A DNA stretch of 64,000 nt, from NCBI GenBank assembly GCA_018697195.1, contig CM031879.1, positions 49,058,509-49,122,508 on the forward strand. The letters are read 5' to 3'. Source of the stretch: Certhia americana. Lineage: Eukaryota > Chordata > Aves > Passeriformes > Certhiidae. Made by a program: the position numbers and the translations under genes. Each line of letters begins with the position of its first letter. The first letter of the stretch is position 1. Below the pieces are notes generated by a model, which ran no database searches, was not told the origin of the DNA, and was given only the letters and a program-made list of their open reading frames with translations. Of this stretch, positions 1 to 11,867 are shown one piece after another.

Positions 1-1262
1 ACAGCTTGGTTTATAGCTCTGTACCTCCAGAGTGGGGAGAAGAGTCCTGCTCTGCAGCCTTTAGGGGGGAGGAAGGGGACTAGCTCCTAAGTCTGGCCTG
101 TACATGTGCACCCCTTTTGTTTTCACCCACGGTGCTCGTGTGAGCCCAGTGGAATCAGCCAAAGGACCACGGGCTGTGCCAGATGTGTTTGCCCGCGGCA
201 CAGGAGCGCTGCTCTCCCTCCCCATCACAGACATCCCCTTCCCTGGGCTCTGGCGAGGATGTTCGGTGTTTGTGCACAGCCAGCCCGGCTCTGTTCACAC
301 TCAGACGCGGGACACGCAGGCGTGTGCTGCATACACGCGTGCAGGGCTGGGGCACACCAGCACACACACGCGAGAGGGCATTACGCACAGCAGCTCCCGA
401 ATATGCTGCCTCCTGCAGTATTAGCTGATTTATGCTGCCTTTCCCCAGCCAGATCCAAGCTCTGGAATGGGAGCAGCGGCAGCTGTGCACTCCTGCCTGT
501 CCTGGGATGAGAATAGGATGCGCCTGTTCGTCTCTCTCCCCCACCCCCACCCCTCCTCCTTCCCCCTCCTTTTGCTCCCATTCATTCATTCAGCTTCTCC
601 TCCCCCCCATCCCATCCCATGCCCCAAAGCAGGAAGATCCTTATGCATAAAAATGTGGGCATGCTTTCTCTGGTGGAATAAACGGGCATGCAGACACCCT
701 GCAGGCAATACATATACACTTACATATTCATTCGAGTAGTTGTCCTGGGCCCCTACATAAATACCCGGCTCCCACCACCACCACAGACACATTCACACAC
801 CCGACAGACACCACGCAATGACTTTTCTGCAGCCAGCCAGTCTCCCAGCAGAGCAGTGTAAGAGCAGAGGAGAGATTTACTCACTCCCCTGCATGCAAAC
901 CAGGCGAATATTCACACGCCACACAACGGTCAGACACACAGACACAGACAGACCACTGTCCGCGGAGGCTCCCCGACAAAGTTTGCAGAGAGACAGGGAG
1001 TCTGGCTCCTTCTGTGTCCCATAACTGCAGGCAATACACAGAGAGGTCTGCCTGTCTGTCTGTACATGCACCTGCATGTATGTGTGGGGATATATACGTA
1101 CACCTATACATGGATACACACGTGAACAGACACAGATATAGATACATGTACATATACACATATCGCCTCCTTTTGCAAGGTCTGAATAGATGCAGACGGG
1201 TCAAACCCAGCTGTGTGCAGCAAGCCCTGAACCTATTCAGCATCTCGATCCTAAGCAGAGCG

Positions 1263-1263
<1 letters not shown>

Positions 1264-1294
<31 letters not shown>
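1264..1294. repeat. (CA)n microsatellite
   Basis: An uninterrupted run of about 15 CA dinucleotides. It is the first of several CA tracts in the left 2.6 kb and explains the long spurious open frames that cross it. Confidence 0.95.
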
Positions 1295-1296
<2 letters not shown>

Positions 1297-1623
1297 GACA
1301 GGGAGACCCGTCTCCAAGCCTCTCTCCCTCCCTCCCATCACCCCATGTAGGCATAATCCCCCCCCACACACACACCCGCCCTGGGCCACTTCCCCATCTC
1401 CTTTGCACTCACCCCTCGCCTTCATCCTCAGATCAGAGGCATCCAACCCAGGCATCCAACCCCCAGGGAGTGCGTGCACAAGCCGGAGGAAAAGGGCAAT
1501 CCATGCATCCTGCCCTTCTTCCCCTTTTCCAATCTCAGCTGCTTTTCCGAGAGGCAACACGGTCGGCAGCCGGGAGACGAGGACACGCGAGGCAGCAGCA
1601 CAAGGACTGCACACAAAAACGTG

Positions 1624-1624
<1 letters not shown>

Positions 1625-1660
<36 letters not shown>
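1625..1660. repeat. (CA)n microsatellite grading into CACG
   Basis: About 17 CA dinucleotides followed directly by CACGCACACGCACACG variants up to about 1676. Length polymorphism is expected. Confidence 0.95.
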
Positions 1661-1663
<3 letters not shown>

Positions 1664-2229
1664 GCACACGCACACGTACCTGCTTCTGGAGGGGTGACTG
1701 CTCATAGCTTCCATACGGGGCATGACAGAGACGAAGTGGAGGCACAAATGACCCCGGTCCTCAAGCAACTTGCAGCCCTGCAGATGTGTCTGTGTGTGGG
1801 GGTGTCCCCCCACTTGTGTCACCCCTTGGAGCTGAGCCGTTCCTTGCCCCGCAGCTGTCTCATTCCCGGCCGCACCTAGGCAGCGCTCCCAGCCATGCAC
1901 ACGCGCGAGCACGACAGGCGGGGATGGAGCAGCAGTCCAGGGAGGGCACGCACAGCCGGAGGATTTGCTGCCTTCGCCGCATCCGCATCACTGGGGGAAG
2001 AAGGCAGAAAGGGCTGTATTGGCATTTAAAACGCAAGTGATTAATTCGCCACAGGCTCGGCTGATAGAGCTCTGGGACCAGAGCCGGCGGCACTGCTTCT
2101 CCCAGCTGGGAAGGCTATGACAGGCAAAGGACCCTCTCCCATGGAGCCAGTTCCGAGCTCTCCTCGCCCGCACAGCCACTGCTCCGGTGCAGGCGGAAAG
2201 GGGTGGGCCTCCACCGGAGACATGAGCAC

Positions 2230-2477
2230 ACGCATGCAACAGCTGCTGGGAACTGCACACACACACACAAACACACACACACAGACACAATTCCCCACAA
2301 CAGCTGCTCAGGAGCTACACACAACACACAACAGCTTCCCAGGAATACATACAAACAACAGCTGCTGGGGAATCACACACAGACAGAGGCTACAGCTTCT
2401 CAGGATTAAGTCACCCACATGAAAACACAACAGCTTCCAGGAACCACACAACTACAAGCAACAGCTGCTGAGGAGCT

Positions 2478-2520
<43 letters not shown>

Positions 2521-2600
2521 CATACACACAAACACACACACTGATGCATGCAACAGCTATATACCTACTGACACAGGTATGTGCAACAGCCATGGGAAAC
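2230..2600. repeat. Degenerate ~31-bp minisatellite with CAACAGCT core
   Basis: The 8-mer CAACAGCT recurs at 2237, 2298, 2329, 2356, 2428, 2459 and 2551, with a one-base variant at 2584. Spacings are 61, 31, 27, 72, 31, 92 and 33, mostly near multiples of 31. Most copies continue as GCTSRGGA or TCCCAGGA and then a CACACA stretch, so the unit is roughly core, short GC-rich stretch, CA tail. Further isolated cores at 2763, 3544 and 3593 suggest the array once extended to about 3.6 kb. Several copies contain the E-box CAGCTG. Confidence 0.8.
2478..2541. repeat. Interrupted (CA)n microsatellite inside the minisatellite
   Basis: A CA run with a few AAACA and ATACA interruptions. It appears to be the expanded CA tail of one minisatellite unit. 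Confidence 0.9.
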
Positions 2601-3799
2601 CACACCAGGATACAAGCCCCTGTGGTATTTGCTAAAAAAATTGACACATAAAAACGTAACAGGAGGTGGAGAAAACCTTTAATCCACACACAAACACACG
2701 CATGTGACTGCTCTGGGGAGATTGTCTATCATACACCTCCTCAAATCAACACCACAGAAACACAACAGCTCCTCAGAAAGCACCTGGAGCCACATACCCT
2801 CATGTACGTCTGGAAGACCTTCTACCTCCCTCTCCCCAAACCCACACATGCCATCATCAGTGGAGATCTTGCTCACAGTCAGAAACAAGTGTCCATGGGC
2901 ATCAGGTGTTGGGGACTCAGCCACAGCTTGGCCCCCAAATAGTTCACACAGGCAATACCTGCTAGGAATGCACCAAACACAGGGTTGCTCTCAAGAAATT
3001 ACTCCCCAGTTCCTTGACAGAAAGCAGAAGCACACATGACAGACATAAATAATCTCTGCACAGACATGCAAGACCACAACTGAAGGGACACGATGTATCC
3101 CCCACACTCACCACAGCAGTGGAGGGACTGCCTGTCTCACTCAGGGACACGCACATATGCAACATCTGAAAAAACTTAGAGACATTGGATACAAGCTGGC
3201 TTCCTGGGATGTAGAGTCCAGCCTCCTGCTATTCCAGGCAACCACATCATACAGTCCTGCTCAGAAATGTCTCAAGGTCCATCTGAGTACTGTGAGACTA
3301 TTTGCCTCTTGTTCAGAAGCCACATTAAGTTAAAAGTTTAAAAAGTTAGAAGTTAAAAGCCTGCCCCAACATCTGCATTTACCCAGGCCCAATTCAAACC
3401 CACTTGTTCCTGGGCCAGCTGGCCACATTCTTCACCCAGGCATGTGTAGAGGTTGCAAGAACAAATGGAAGGGCTCTGAAACTTCCATTCCACCTGAACA
3501 GACATCTTCTGCCCCCCTGCTTCGCACAAACGTCACGCACACACAACAGCTGGGTGAAGACCTTCCCCTCAGCATAAATACCAACGTGCTTGCAACAGCT
3601 CCTAGGTAAACAGACACCTAAGCCTGCCCCTCACAGCACTCACGTGCACTCAGGTACAGAATATACAAACATGTATAAGCTCTGATGGGAAACTAATCAC
3701 TTTCTTCATGCAGTCCAGAAAGTGAAGAGGAATTAGGCTGACACACACACATACCCCACTGCAAGCAGCAGTGTTACTAAATGTATTATATTAATGGCA

Positions 3800-3945
3800 T
3801 GAAACTGCATCAGAGGAGGTTTAGGTTGGATATTAGGAAAAGATTTTCCTCCCGGAGGGTGGTTGACACTCGAACAGAGTCCCCAGGGAAGTGGTCACAG
3901 CAGCAGCCTGACAGAGTTCAAGAGGCATTTGAGCAATACTGTGAG
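3800..3945 (+). mobile_element. CR1 LINE fragment, plus orientation
   Basis: The stretch beginning GAGGAGGTTTAGGTTGGATA and continuing through 'GGGTGGTTGACACTCG', 'CCCAGGGAAGTGGTCACAGC' and 'CTGACAGAGTTCAAGAGGCA' is the familiar sequence near the 3' end of avian CR1 non-LTR retrotransposons. The last part of the element, with the ATTCTATG-type tail, is missing. The copy runs into GAGACACA repeats and then the assembly gap. It encodes nothing intact. Confidence 0.9.
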
Positions 3946-3959
3946 ACACAGAGACACAT

Positions 3960-3963
3960 NNNN
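3960..3963. other. Assembly gap of four N
   Basis: Four undetermined bases just after a CR1 fragment and a short GAGACACA repeat. This suggests a local assembly or consensus ambiguity in repetitive sequence. Confidence 1.
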
Positions 3964-6900
3964 CCTGTACCCTGCATGAGGAATCATGCATAATCATCTC
4001 ATATAAATCCAAGCCCAGCAAGCAGAGGACTCCGCCAAATCTTCTCACACACATACAAGAGCCTCATGGACAGAACACCAAAGAAATAAACCTCTACATG
4101 GGGAGGTAAACAATAAATAGCCCTAAGGGAATGAGTTGCCTCCCTCAAAACACAGGCAAGCACTAAAGACCCATCTAGAGAAGGAGGCCCAGGGTCACAC
4201 ACACCAGCTGGACGGCATGAAGAAACAAATTGGCCCACTAGGCACAAACACACAAATCACCAATCATTTTGAAAATGACACATTGGAAGCTTGTTTTGCT
4301 CTCTTGTACTCCAAACTTGCAAACCCAAGTGGGAAAAATCACCCCGACACAAAAATACACACAAAGAGACACACATTCCTGAGGCAGATATGCATTCAGC
4401 TCTGAGGACACTTCTGGATGTTCCCTGGACCATCTGTAGACATCTGTTCCCAGTGGATTAAATGCCAAAACTACTCACACCTCCCAGAATCAGAGAAGGA
4501 AGCTCGTCTTGGCAACTACAGACTCAAGTTTCCTTGCCTTTATCACTTTGGGGTGTTATGACTGTGGGGTGTTTCCTCCAAGCTCTTTTGAAGCTAAAAG
4601 CTAAAGGAACAGAGACTTGCTTCCATGTCTCTCTACTTCCTCCAAGGACAGACAGTATCTAATTTTGGAGGGTGTTGAAGTAGGAGAAAAGGTTTCCAAC
4701 TCCAAATTAATGCAGGATTTGTTCCTGCTTGAGTTCCTCCAGGATCATCATGCAGTCTGTTTGTGATGAGTCTCCCAGAGGCTCTCCTGCTGGCACACAT
4801 CCCTTCAGGACTCAGAAGTGCTGGGGCAGAATCCTTGTAGTACCAGGGCCTCTGGGGGTCAAGTGGTGTTTGCTCATACTCCCACTGACCCAGGAACAAC
4901 ACTTAATTCCAGCAGAACAGAAGTGCCCCAAGAGACAAGCAGAAGCAAGTACCACATTTCCAGCAGTGTGGGGCATTTGGGTCCTCAATCTGATTCAAAG
5001 CCAGTCCCTCAATGCCTATTTGTCCCATTGCAGATGATCTAGAGGGTACAGAAGCTCACCCCCATGTTTATTTTGCAGAGGCTCTGACCTTGCCAAAAGC
5101 CGTGGAAAGACTCTGTTGTTTTTTACTTCACAAATAAAAAAAAAAAAAAAAAAAAAAAATACTGACAGAGAAAAAAAAAACCTCCTAAGGACGTCATAGA
5201 TACTTTAAGTCAGCTGCAGAGGTGCCTCATTCCCTATGTCCAGCAGTACAGAAAAAGAATCACCTTCTAATTATTTTGTGCCAGCGTCTTTGAGACCACT
5301 ATCTACAGTCAGGCCTGACCTCTCTGCCCCCTTAATGGGGATGAAAACAGCCCCAGAAAACACTTTGGTTTATACCTTTCTGCTCAGCCCCTGCTCTGCT
5401 GGGCTGCCACATCCTCTAAGACTGGAGATGCCGTTAGGGGTGAACAAGGGAGCTGACCTTATTAGAGCAATTCCCTAGTGTTTTTCCAACATATGCTAGG
5501 GAGCTGTTAAGTCCTAGAATAGCCCAGAATCTGGGAATCACAAAAGTGATGATAAAACTGATTTTTTAACCCTCTGTGCCCCGCCTGGGGATTATCAGTT
5601 CAGTGGGGATGGTACCTGCACTCCGTGTCAGGAGTAGGGGCGGGGAGAGCAGCCATCCATCCCACTCTCTCCCATCACCTTGTGCCGTTTGCCCCCAGGA
5701 GGAGGGGAGAGCCGAGCAGGGCAGGGAGCCACGCAGCCTGCCTGCACTACCTGCGGTGTGTGCTGCCAGGGAAGGGAGCCTCGCTGGCAGCATTTCCAGC
5801 TCACAGAGCCGGCGAATCAGCCCTTCTCCCTCCCTACCTCTTCCCCTGCCTATCTGCCCATGTCCCACTAGGGCACAGCTCGGTCCCACGGGTGGGGAAT
5901 ACAGGCCGAGGGAGAAGGCTGGGCTCTGCCCTCGTTGCAGTCAGAATCTCTCCGCTGATCTATACTGCGGTGAGCAGTGACAGATTGATTTTACAGCTCT
6001 GCTTGGAGCCGGCCGCTGGCCCTGGGCTGTGGATGAATCAGCTTTCTCTGGTCCTTGGCTTTTATTTCATTATTTTACTGCAACCTCGCTCACAGGCAGC
6101 TAAAGAGGGAACGACAGGGAGAAACATGAAGTTGGCAGATTTCCTTCCCTGCTCGTGTGCTCCCAACCTCTCAGCCTGGCTTTGGGACTCCAGGAGGAGG
6201 GAGGGAAGGGATTGTTTTCCAGGAACTGACATCTGTCAGGAATAAAGATATGAGGCTCCTTCATCATGGGTAGATGCATGTTGCAGTGGCTGTGGGAGAC
6301 AGCAAGGGCTGCGCAGGCACTGCACAGCATCAATGGTCTGCTATGACAATGCCTCGATCCTTGCCAAATGGAGGGGGGCACAGGTTTCCATACAAGGGAC
6401 AGCTATGTTTGGAAATACAATGCACTCAGTCTATGAGTGCATTGGCACTAACCTGCTTACAGACTCCAGCATGGAAATGATTCCAGGTTCTCCTCTTATA
6501 GCTGTGGATGTAGAGGAGGGTGCAAGGGCTGCACCCTGGTGTCTCCAAGAGGTCTCAGTGCCACAGATACAAGGTTCTCAGGAATGAGGTAGCACCTCTC
6601 GGCATAGAACTAACCTTCTTCCCTCTCCTGGCTGTGGATATTGTTGACATTGTCCAGGGGAAGCCAATTCTAACTCTCTTGGTTCTTGTGCCATCAAGAA
6701 AAGCAAAAATGAACTCAGGCAAGAATGGAGAAAGAAAATCAAAGAGCAGAAAGGTGTGGATTTTTCCAGCTCTTCTCTGGAAATACAGTGGGACAGTTCA
6801 AGCCAGACTGTTGAAGCAGTCTGGAGACAGAAGAGCAGAGAACAGAGGGACCAACCAAAGTGCAACATATGCTCCTCTCCATACCCCCTACACCTCAGGA

Positions 6901-9820
6901 GTGAAGAGAAGCAAATACCTGCTCTATCAGATTTGCTTCTGAAAAATCTCCTTGTCAGAACTGAAGATCTACTCAGAGAGCCCCTCACCTGTGTTGGCAC
7001 CTGCTCTGCAAGAGGAGGAGTAGCCAACAGAACCCAGCACCAGTTTGGTCTGCTCCAGCCTTCTTCCCACATGCTCACTTCCCAAGGCGGCTTCACATCA
7101 CCATGGATGGTACTTCCATTGCAATGGGTTCAGGACATCTTGGAGCTTTCTTCTGCCTTATTCCAGAGCTCTCCAGCAATATAGACTGCCTAGGGAAGGA
7201 GTGTTCCTCAGAGGACAAATGTCTGAAGACAGGCAGCTAAAGCATTGTGTCGTTGGGCTCCCCCAAGCTCACACATATCCTTTCTCTCCACCAGCCCCTG
7301 CGTGAGCATCAGAGAGTGGCCTTGAAGGTGGCCAGCACAGCTCAAGCCATCAGAAGGCAAGGGCTTTTTGATCTGCAAAGATCAAGGTGTGGGAGGGGAA
7401 GGGAGGGGAATCAAGGCAGGAAAAGCAGGAAAGAGAGGCTTCCCAGTGGTCTGTCCCAGCAAGAGGGAGGGAGGCAGCAAAGTCCATCTCATCCACTTTG
7501 TGTCATCTTTTAATCTCTTGGTTTTTAATCTTTCACATCAAGAATAAGACAGATCATTAAGAGCAGAAGAAATCCCAGTTGGGAGGGAGATGGGGATGGT
7601 GAAGGGACAAAAAGTCTCCTTGCTTCTGAATCTTCTGCCTTGTTCCCTTTCTGTCTGTCTCTCTCTCCCCTCCTCTTTTTTCCTCTGCCTACAAGCAATA
7701 ATATAGGTGACCTGAGAGACACAGGACACACTGGGGACCTCAGCACCTGGAGGAAGGGCAGTGCCATGGCCTAGGTGTGGTGCAGGTCAAGCCCTCCCTT
7801 GGTGACAGTCCGTGGTGACACCCGGGCACAAGGCTCAGTGTGCCAGCTCCTCTTGAAAAGCTCTTCTGCAGCCAGAGAGACAAACAGCAAACATTGCCAG
7901 CCAGGTTTCTTTTTGTCAGAGACAGGTAGACCTGTAGAAGCCAGCCCACCCCTCATCAGGAGAGGAGAGACAAGTTTTTGGAGGGCAAAGGAGGACCTGG
8001 TGGCACTGACTGACTTGTCCCACAGCCTCAGGCTGGGCACTTCACATCTCAGCTTCTCCCATCTGTCCAATCCCATGGATAACAATCCTCACCTCAGAGG
8101 ATGATTGAAAGAGGTTAATGAATTAACATTTGTAAAAGCTTTAGATAAAAGGCTAAGGATTATTACTGTTGTTATGCATGGAAACAACTCCTAACGAGCA
8201 TTTCCCATCTCCTCCCTCCTGCGAGCCTGGGGGATCATCTGACACAGATCCTGCCACACAGGAGCTCCCCCAGAGATGGAATTACAGGGAGAGGGCTGCA
8301 GGCTGCCAGAGACACTAATCAGGGGAAGACAAATTGGGGCCACTCCATCAACCAGCAACGCGCTGGGCTGTGGGGCCGAGAGCCTCTCCACGCATTCTCT
8401 AATGACTGGTGACAGGTCCATGCCACTCCCGTCAATGTTCAGCAGGAAAAGGCTGCTGACTTCTGACCATTGCAAGCCTCCCCCCTCCCTCTTGCCTTTT
8501 CTAGGCTGTTGACTGACCCAAGATAGATGCACAAGGATTTGCTTTAAGGAAAGCTTAATCCTCAGATGAAACTTCTGGGCTGCTGGCTTGCTTCGAGATT
8601 CAGGAACAGGCCAGAGAGACATTCCAGTCATAGGCATAGGAAGAGACCAGCTGGGATCAGATTTCAGTGTCTTAAACCTTGAGCACAATGTTTTCTAGGC
8701 TGGGGATGGGAAGTAATTCAAAGCAGAAGTACTAACATTATACATCTCTCCCTTACACACAAGTATAACCTCAAGGGAGAAAAGCCCTCCCTAACTCGCC
8801 TGCTATAAATACACCAAACCACTTAAAATGGCTACGTTAAAAGAGAGCTGGTAATTTGATAGTGGTCTCCACTTAATTAGATTAGGCTCTTCTTGAAGTC
8901 AAGGGCTGAAAGCAGCTGATCCTCCTTTCTTTTTCAGTATTATCCTGTCAGCTGCCATGCAGGAAATTATTGTAGTCACCCATGTCTTGGGCAGCTGGAT
9001 CACCAACCACATCTGTGCCACAAAGTGCAGAGCTCCAGGTCCCAGAAGAGAGTGGTTGCACCAGTACAGTGCAGTCTGGGCTGCACAGATCTGCTGAAAG
9101 TAAAGAGTACTGTGCACAGTTTGGTGACAAAGTTCTTCTGTCACATCTGGGAATCATTCCGTCACAGCCTCTCTGCACTGCAACGGGTGGGAATTACACT
9201 TGAGCTAGGCAAATAGCAAACAACACAGTTAGTCCCCCCTGTAACCGGAGACCAGAGGACAGCACTGCCTTGGTCTTCTCAGGAGACTAGAGCACATGTT
9301 AATAAACCATATACACAGCCAGTATCTTTTTTAAAGTATCTTGTTTACCTGACTTCGCACTTAGAGGGAAATAAGTGACCTGTTTGTAGGTTACTGGAGC
9401 TAGCTGGCAGCGTCTGTACCTGATCAGCATTGATATAAGACAGAAAGTCACTTGGAAGGGAGAGTTGAAGCTGTTCTGGTCTTAGGACAGTGACTTGACT
9501 TCATCAACTCTTGAGGGATTTGCCAAACCTCCCCAGCAATGCAGTCAGCCAGTCATTACCTTTCTCCCTGGAGTCCAATCCAGCTCCCACTAAAACTGAG
9601 AATAATTATGCCACTGCTATTAAACCACTGTATTGGACTGATGCTCTTCCTATCCGGGTCTCCCAGCCTTTGCTCAGTGAACTTTATTCTGTCCCTAGCA
9701 GGGCTGCATTCTGCTCCCTCCACAAAACACCTCCAGATCTGGAGAATTAAAATTGCAGGAGACCTTTTGCTCTCCTTCAACAATGGAGGAAGCTTGTTTT
9801 AACAACACACAATTTTCTAT
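3964..9820. other. Intergenic DNA with no recognised gene
   Basis: I saw no exon with known homology on either strand. Open frames are short and low in similarity to anything. The moderately GC-rich patch around 5.6-5.95 kb has several overlapping open frames in different phases, as expected from base composition. A poly-A run of about 24 bases lies at 5136-5159. Confidence 0.6.
5136..5159. repeat. Poly-A run
   Basis: About 24 A residues after CACAAAT. No flanking target-site duplication was seen, so it is called a simple repeat rather than a retroposed tail. Confidence 0.9.
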
Positions 9821-10260
9821 TCAGTATGTTCTTAATTAATAATAAAATATGTGTTGGGTTGTTTTGTTGTGGGTTTAGGTTTTTTTTAAATCCTCCTTTT
9901 TTTTTCTTAGTTATTCAGTTTGATTTTTTATTTTACCTCGTTAATGTAGTGGTGATTTAGATGCAGTTTCCTCTCTCTGCTGCACTTAATGAGTCGTCAG
10001 CTTTATTCACTCTCACCCGCATCCTCATGGGAGCATGCTTTGATTTTCTAGTGGGTGCATGAAAACACAGATTAAAGCAATTAGACAGAAATAATCTTAG
10101 GGAAAGGGGAAAGAGATCCAGAGCACCTAATTATACCATTTTAATCAAGATACAATTATGCAGAGACTTTTATAGATTATAAATTAACCAAACTCCAAAG
10201 GCAGAAAAAAATATCATTTTAAATATGGTTCATTATGCTTGTTGTTTCTGTCTTGTAAGC
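9820..10260. promoter_or_regulatory. AT-rich block with homeodomain-like sites, candidate conserved enhancer
   Basis: In contrast to its GC-balanced neighbourhood, this block is AT-rich and dense in TAAT/ATTA cores: TTAATTAATAATAAA near 9830, GTTAATGTAG near 9940, TTAATGAG near 9987, GCAATTAG near 10077, CTAATTATACC near 10126 and TAAATTAACC near 10180. No tandem repeat or mobile element explains the composition. Such blocks beside developmental genes are often conserved non-coding elements, but conservation was not tested here. Confidence 0.3.
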
Positions 10261-10709
10261 TCTCTCAAACTGGACCTCAGGGTTCATTTAGAAAAAAAAT
10301 CTGGACAGAGCTGTGCATAAATGGAGGAGAAATAGACTGAGAAGACCCTGCTTGCTAGGAACAGGGTCTGGAAATGGCCTCTGAGGGAAGGTGGGGAACC
10401 ACAGTACATTCCTCACTCACTGATCTCACCAGTCTTTTCACAGTGAGTAGGTGCACCTGCTGGTCAGTCAGGCTTGACTGAAGACCTCCAGCTACCTGCA
10501 TGGCTCAGGTAAGGAAAGCCCCAGTTCAGGTCTGGGTCTTGCTTTGCCCAAAAATGCTGTGCCAAGCTCCCAGTGAAGGACTGTGGGTACTGTAGTCTGA
10601 GGAGCAATTTTCGGAGCTACAAACATTCCAATTAGAAACACAGTGAGTGGGCAAACAAAACACATCAGGCTGGATGTGTTTTCTTCTGAACCCTGGAGGA
10701 ACTTAAGCC

Positions 10710-10743
10710 AGCTGCTCCAGATTTATAGCTGCTCCAGATTTAT
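10710..10743. repeat. Perfect 17-bp tandem duplication
   Basis: AGCTGCTCCAGATTTAT occurs twice, head to tail, without mismatch, which indicates a recent local duplication. Each copy includes CAGATTTAT. Confidence 0.95.
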
Positions 10744-11286
10744 TGCAGCAAAACCACAAGGCACTCAGGCTCTCAGAGCACGTAGGAAGGTGCTCTGCTC
10801 CTGCCAGCTCTGCAGAGGAAACAGGGAGACCCCCAGCCCTCAGAACTCCAGGGAATCCCAGTTTCCCATGTAGCTGTCATGCTGACTTTATGATGGTGAA
10901 GGTGTCCATGGGCAGAAGCAGGAGGCCTACTCAGGCACCTCTGACTTCGTGGCTGCAGTGCAGTGATGTCTGTGAGGCATCCTGCTGTTCACTGCTGCCA
11001 TGAGCACAGCTCAAGCGATCCCTCCTGGCACTCCTTGAGCTGCTTCCTGGTTATAAAGAGACAGAGAGGGCTCACCACAGTGATCCTCAGCCTCCTGAGA
11101 GGTTTGCCAGAAAGTCTCCTGAAATGTTTTGCTGCACTGCGCCCTGTGCTAAACTCTTCTCCAGAAGAGTCTGCTGCCAGGCACCTCTCACAAGGGTATC
11201 TCAACCCATCAGGCCATGGCCACCCTATGCCATGAGCAGCAGTGCTGAAATGGCTCCTGTCTCCTCCATTCAGGGCAATGCTCTCA

Positions 11287-11314
11287 TTTGCCAAAGGACC
11301 TTTGCCAAAGGACC
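11287..11314. repeat. Perfect 14-bp tandem duplication
   Basis: TTTGCCAAAGGACC occurs twice, head to tail. It is a short local duplication with no coding context. Confidence 0.95.
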
Positions 11315-11848
11315 AGCCTTGACCATTACCCACCTGTAAGTCAGTCCTGATGACACTCTGTCTGCAAGGTGAGGATGGCTGGGATGTGTTCAGAGATGTC
11401 TGTCACAGTGACAGGGACATCACTGGGATAGGCAGCTGGGAAAGGAAGGGGTCTAATGGGTCCTACTATTGAGCCTGAGGCTCCCAGGAGTGCAAGACAG
11501 CTGCCCTTTCACTCAGCTGCCCTGTGCCAGAGCCATGCTGCACCCACTGCTTTGGTGGGGAAAGAACTGGGCTATGTGTACTATATCTCCCACCCATGTC
11601 TGCATCCGAGGGAGCTGATGGAGACAGATGTGGGAGATTCCTAGGACATCTCTCCCTTGCATCCTACTCACCCATTTTCTCCTTCCCTTCCCCCTTCCAC
11701 AGTGATGAAAACACGGCTTGCAAGGCTGCTGCACTTCATCATCCCCGCCTCCTTCAGTCAGGGCAAAGCCCCTAAGGGCTGTAGGGTTTTAGGGGTGTCC
11801 CCGTTGCCCATCTGAGGGCTCGGTCTGGTGGGTGAGCGGTGGTATCGG

Positions 11849-11867
11849 AGTGCCCTCTGCTGGCCCC
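11849..11867 (-). promoter_or_regulatory. Strong CTCF-type binding motif
   Basis: Read on the minus strand the site is GGGGCCAGCAGAGGGCACT. This fits the vertebrate CTCF consensus of a GCCA, one or two variable bases, AGRGGGC and a purine-C ending. It lies in a GC-rich patch between the expected ELFN2 side and the 3' end of MFNG, where an insulator would be plausible. Occupancy is inference. Confidence 0.55.

Larger units (their letters stand above)
1..2220. other. Gene-free left flank, CA-rich, with CpG-containing patches
   Basis: No reading frame here resembles a known protein. The long open frames (up to 175 codons on the minus strand) come from CA/TG and CACACG repeats that simply lack stop codons. 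Two patches, about 150-330 and 1860-2170, contain more CpG than their surroundings. By human gene order this end should face the 5' side of ELFN2, a minus-strand gene. A non-coding 5' exon of that gene could therefore lie here, but no splice pattern or coding exon supports it, so this remains inference. Confidence 0.5.

Noticed and set aside
881..1408. 175-codon minus-strand open frame
   Set aside because: Made of CA/TG microsatellite and repeated cysteine-valine codons, with no protein family resemblance.
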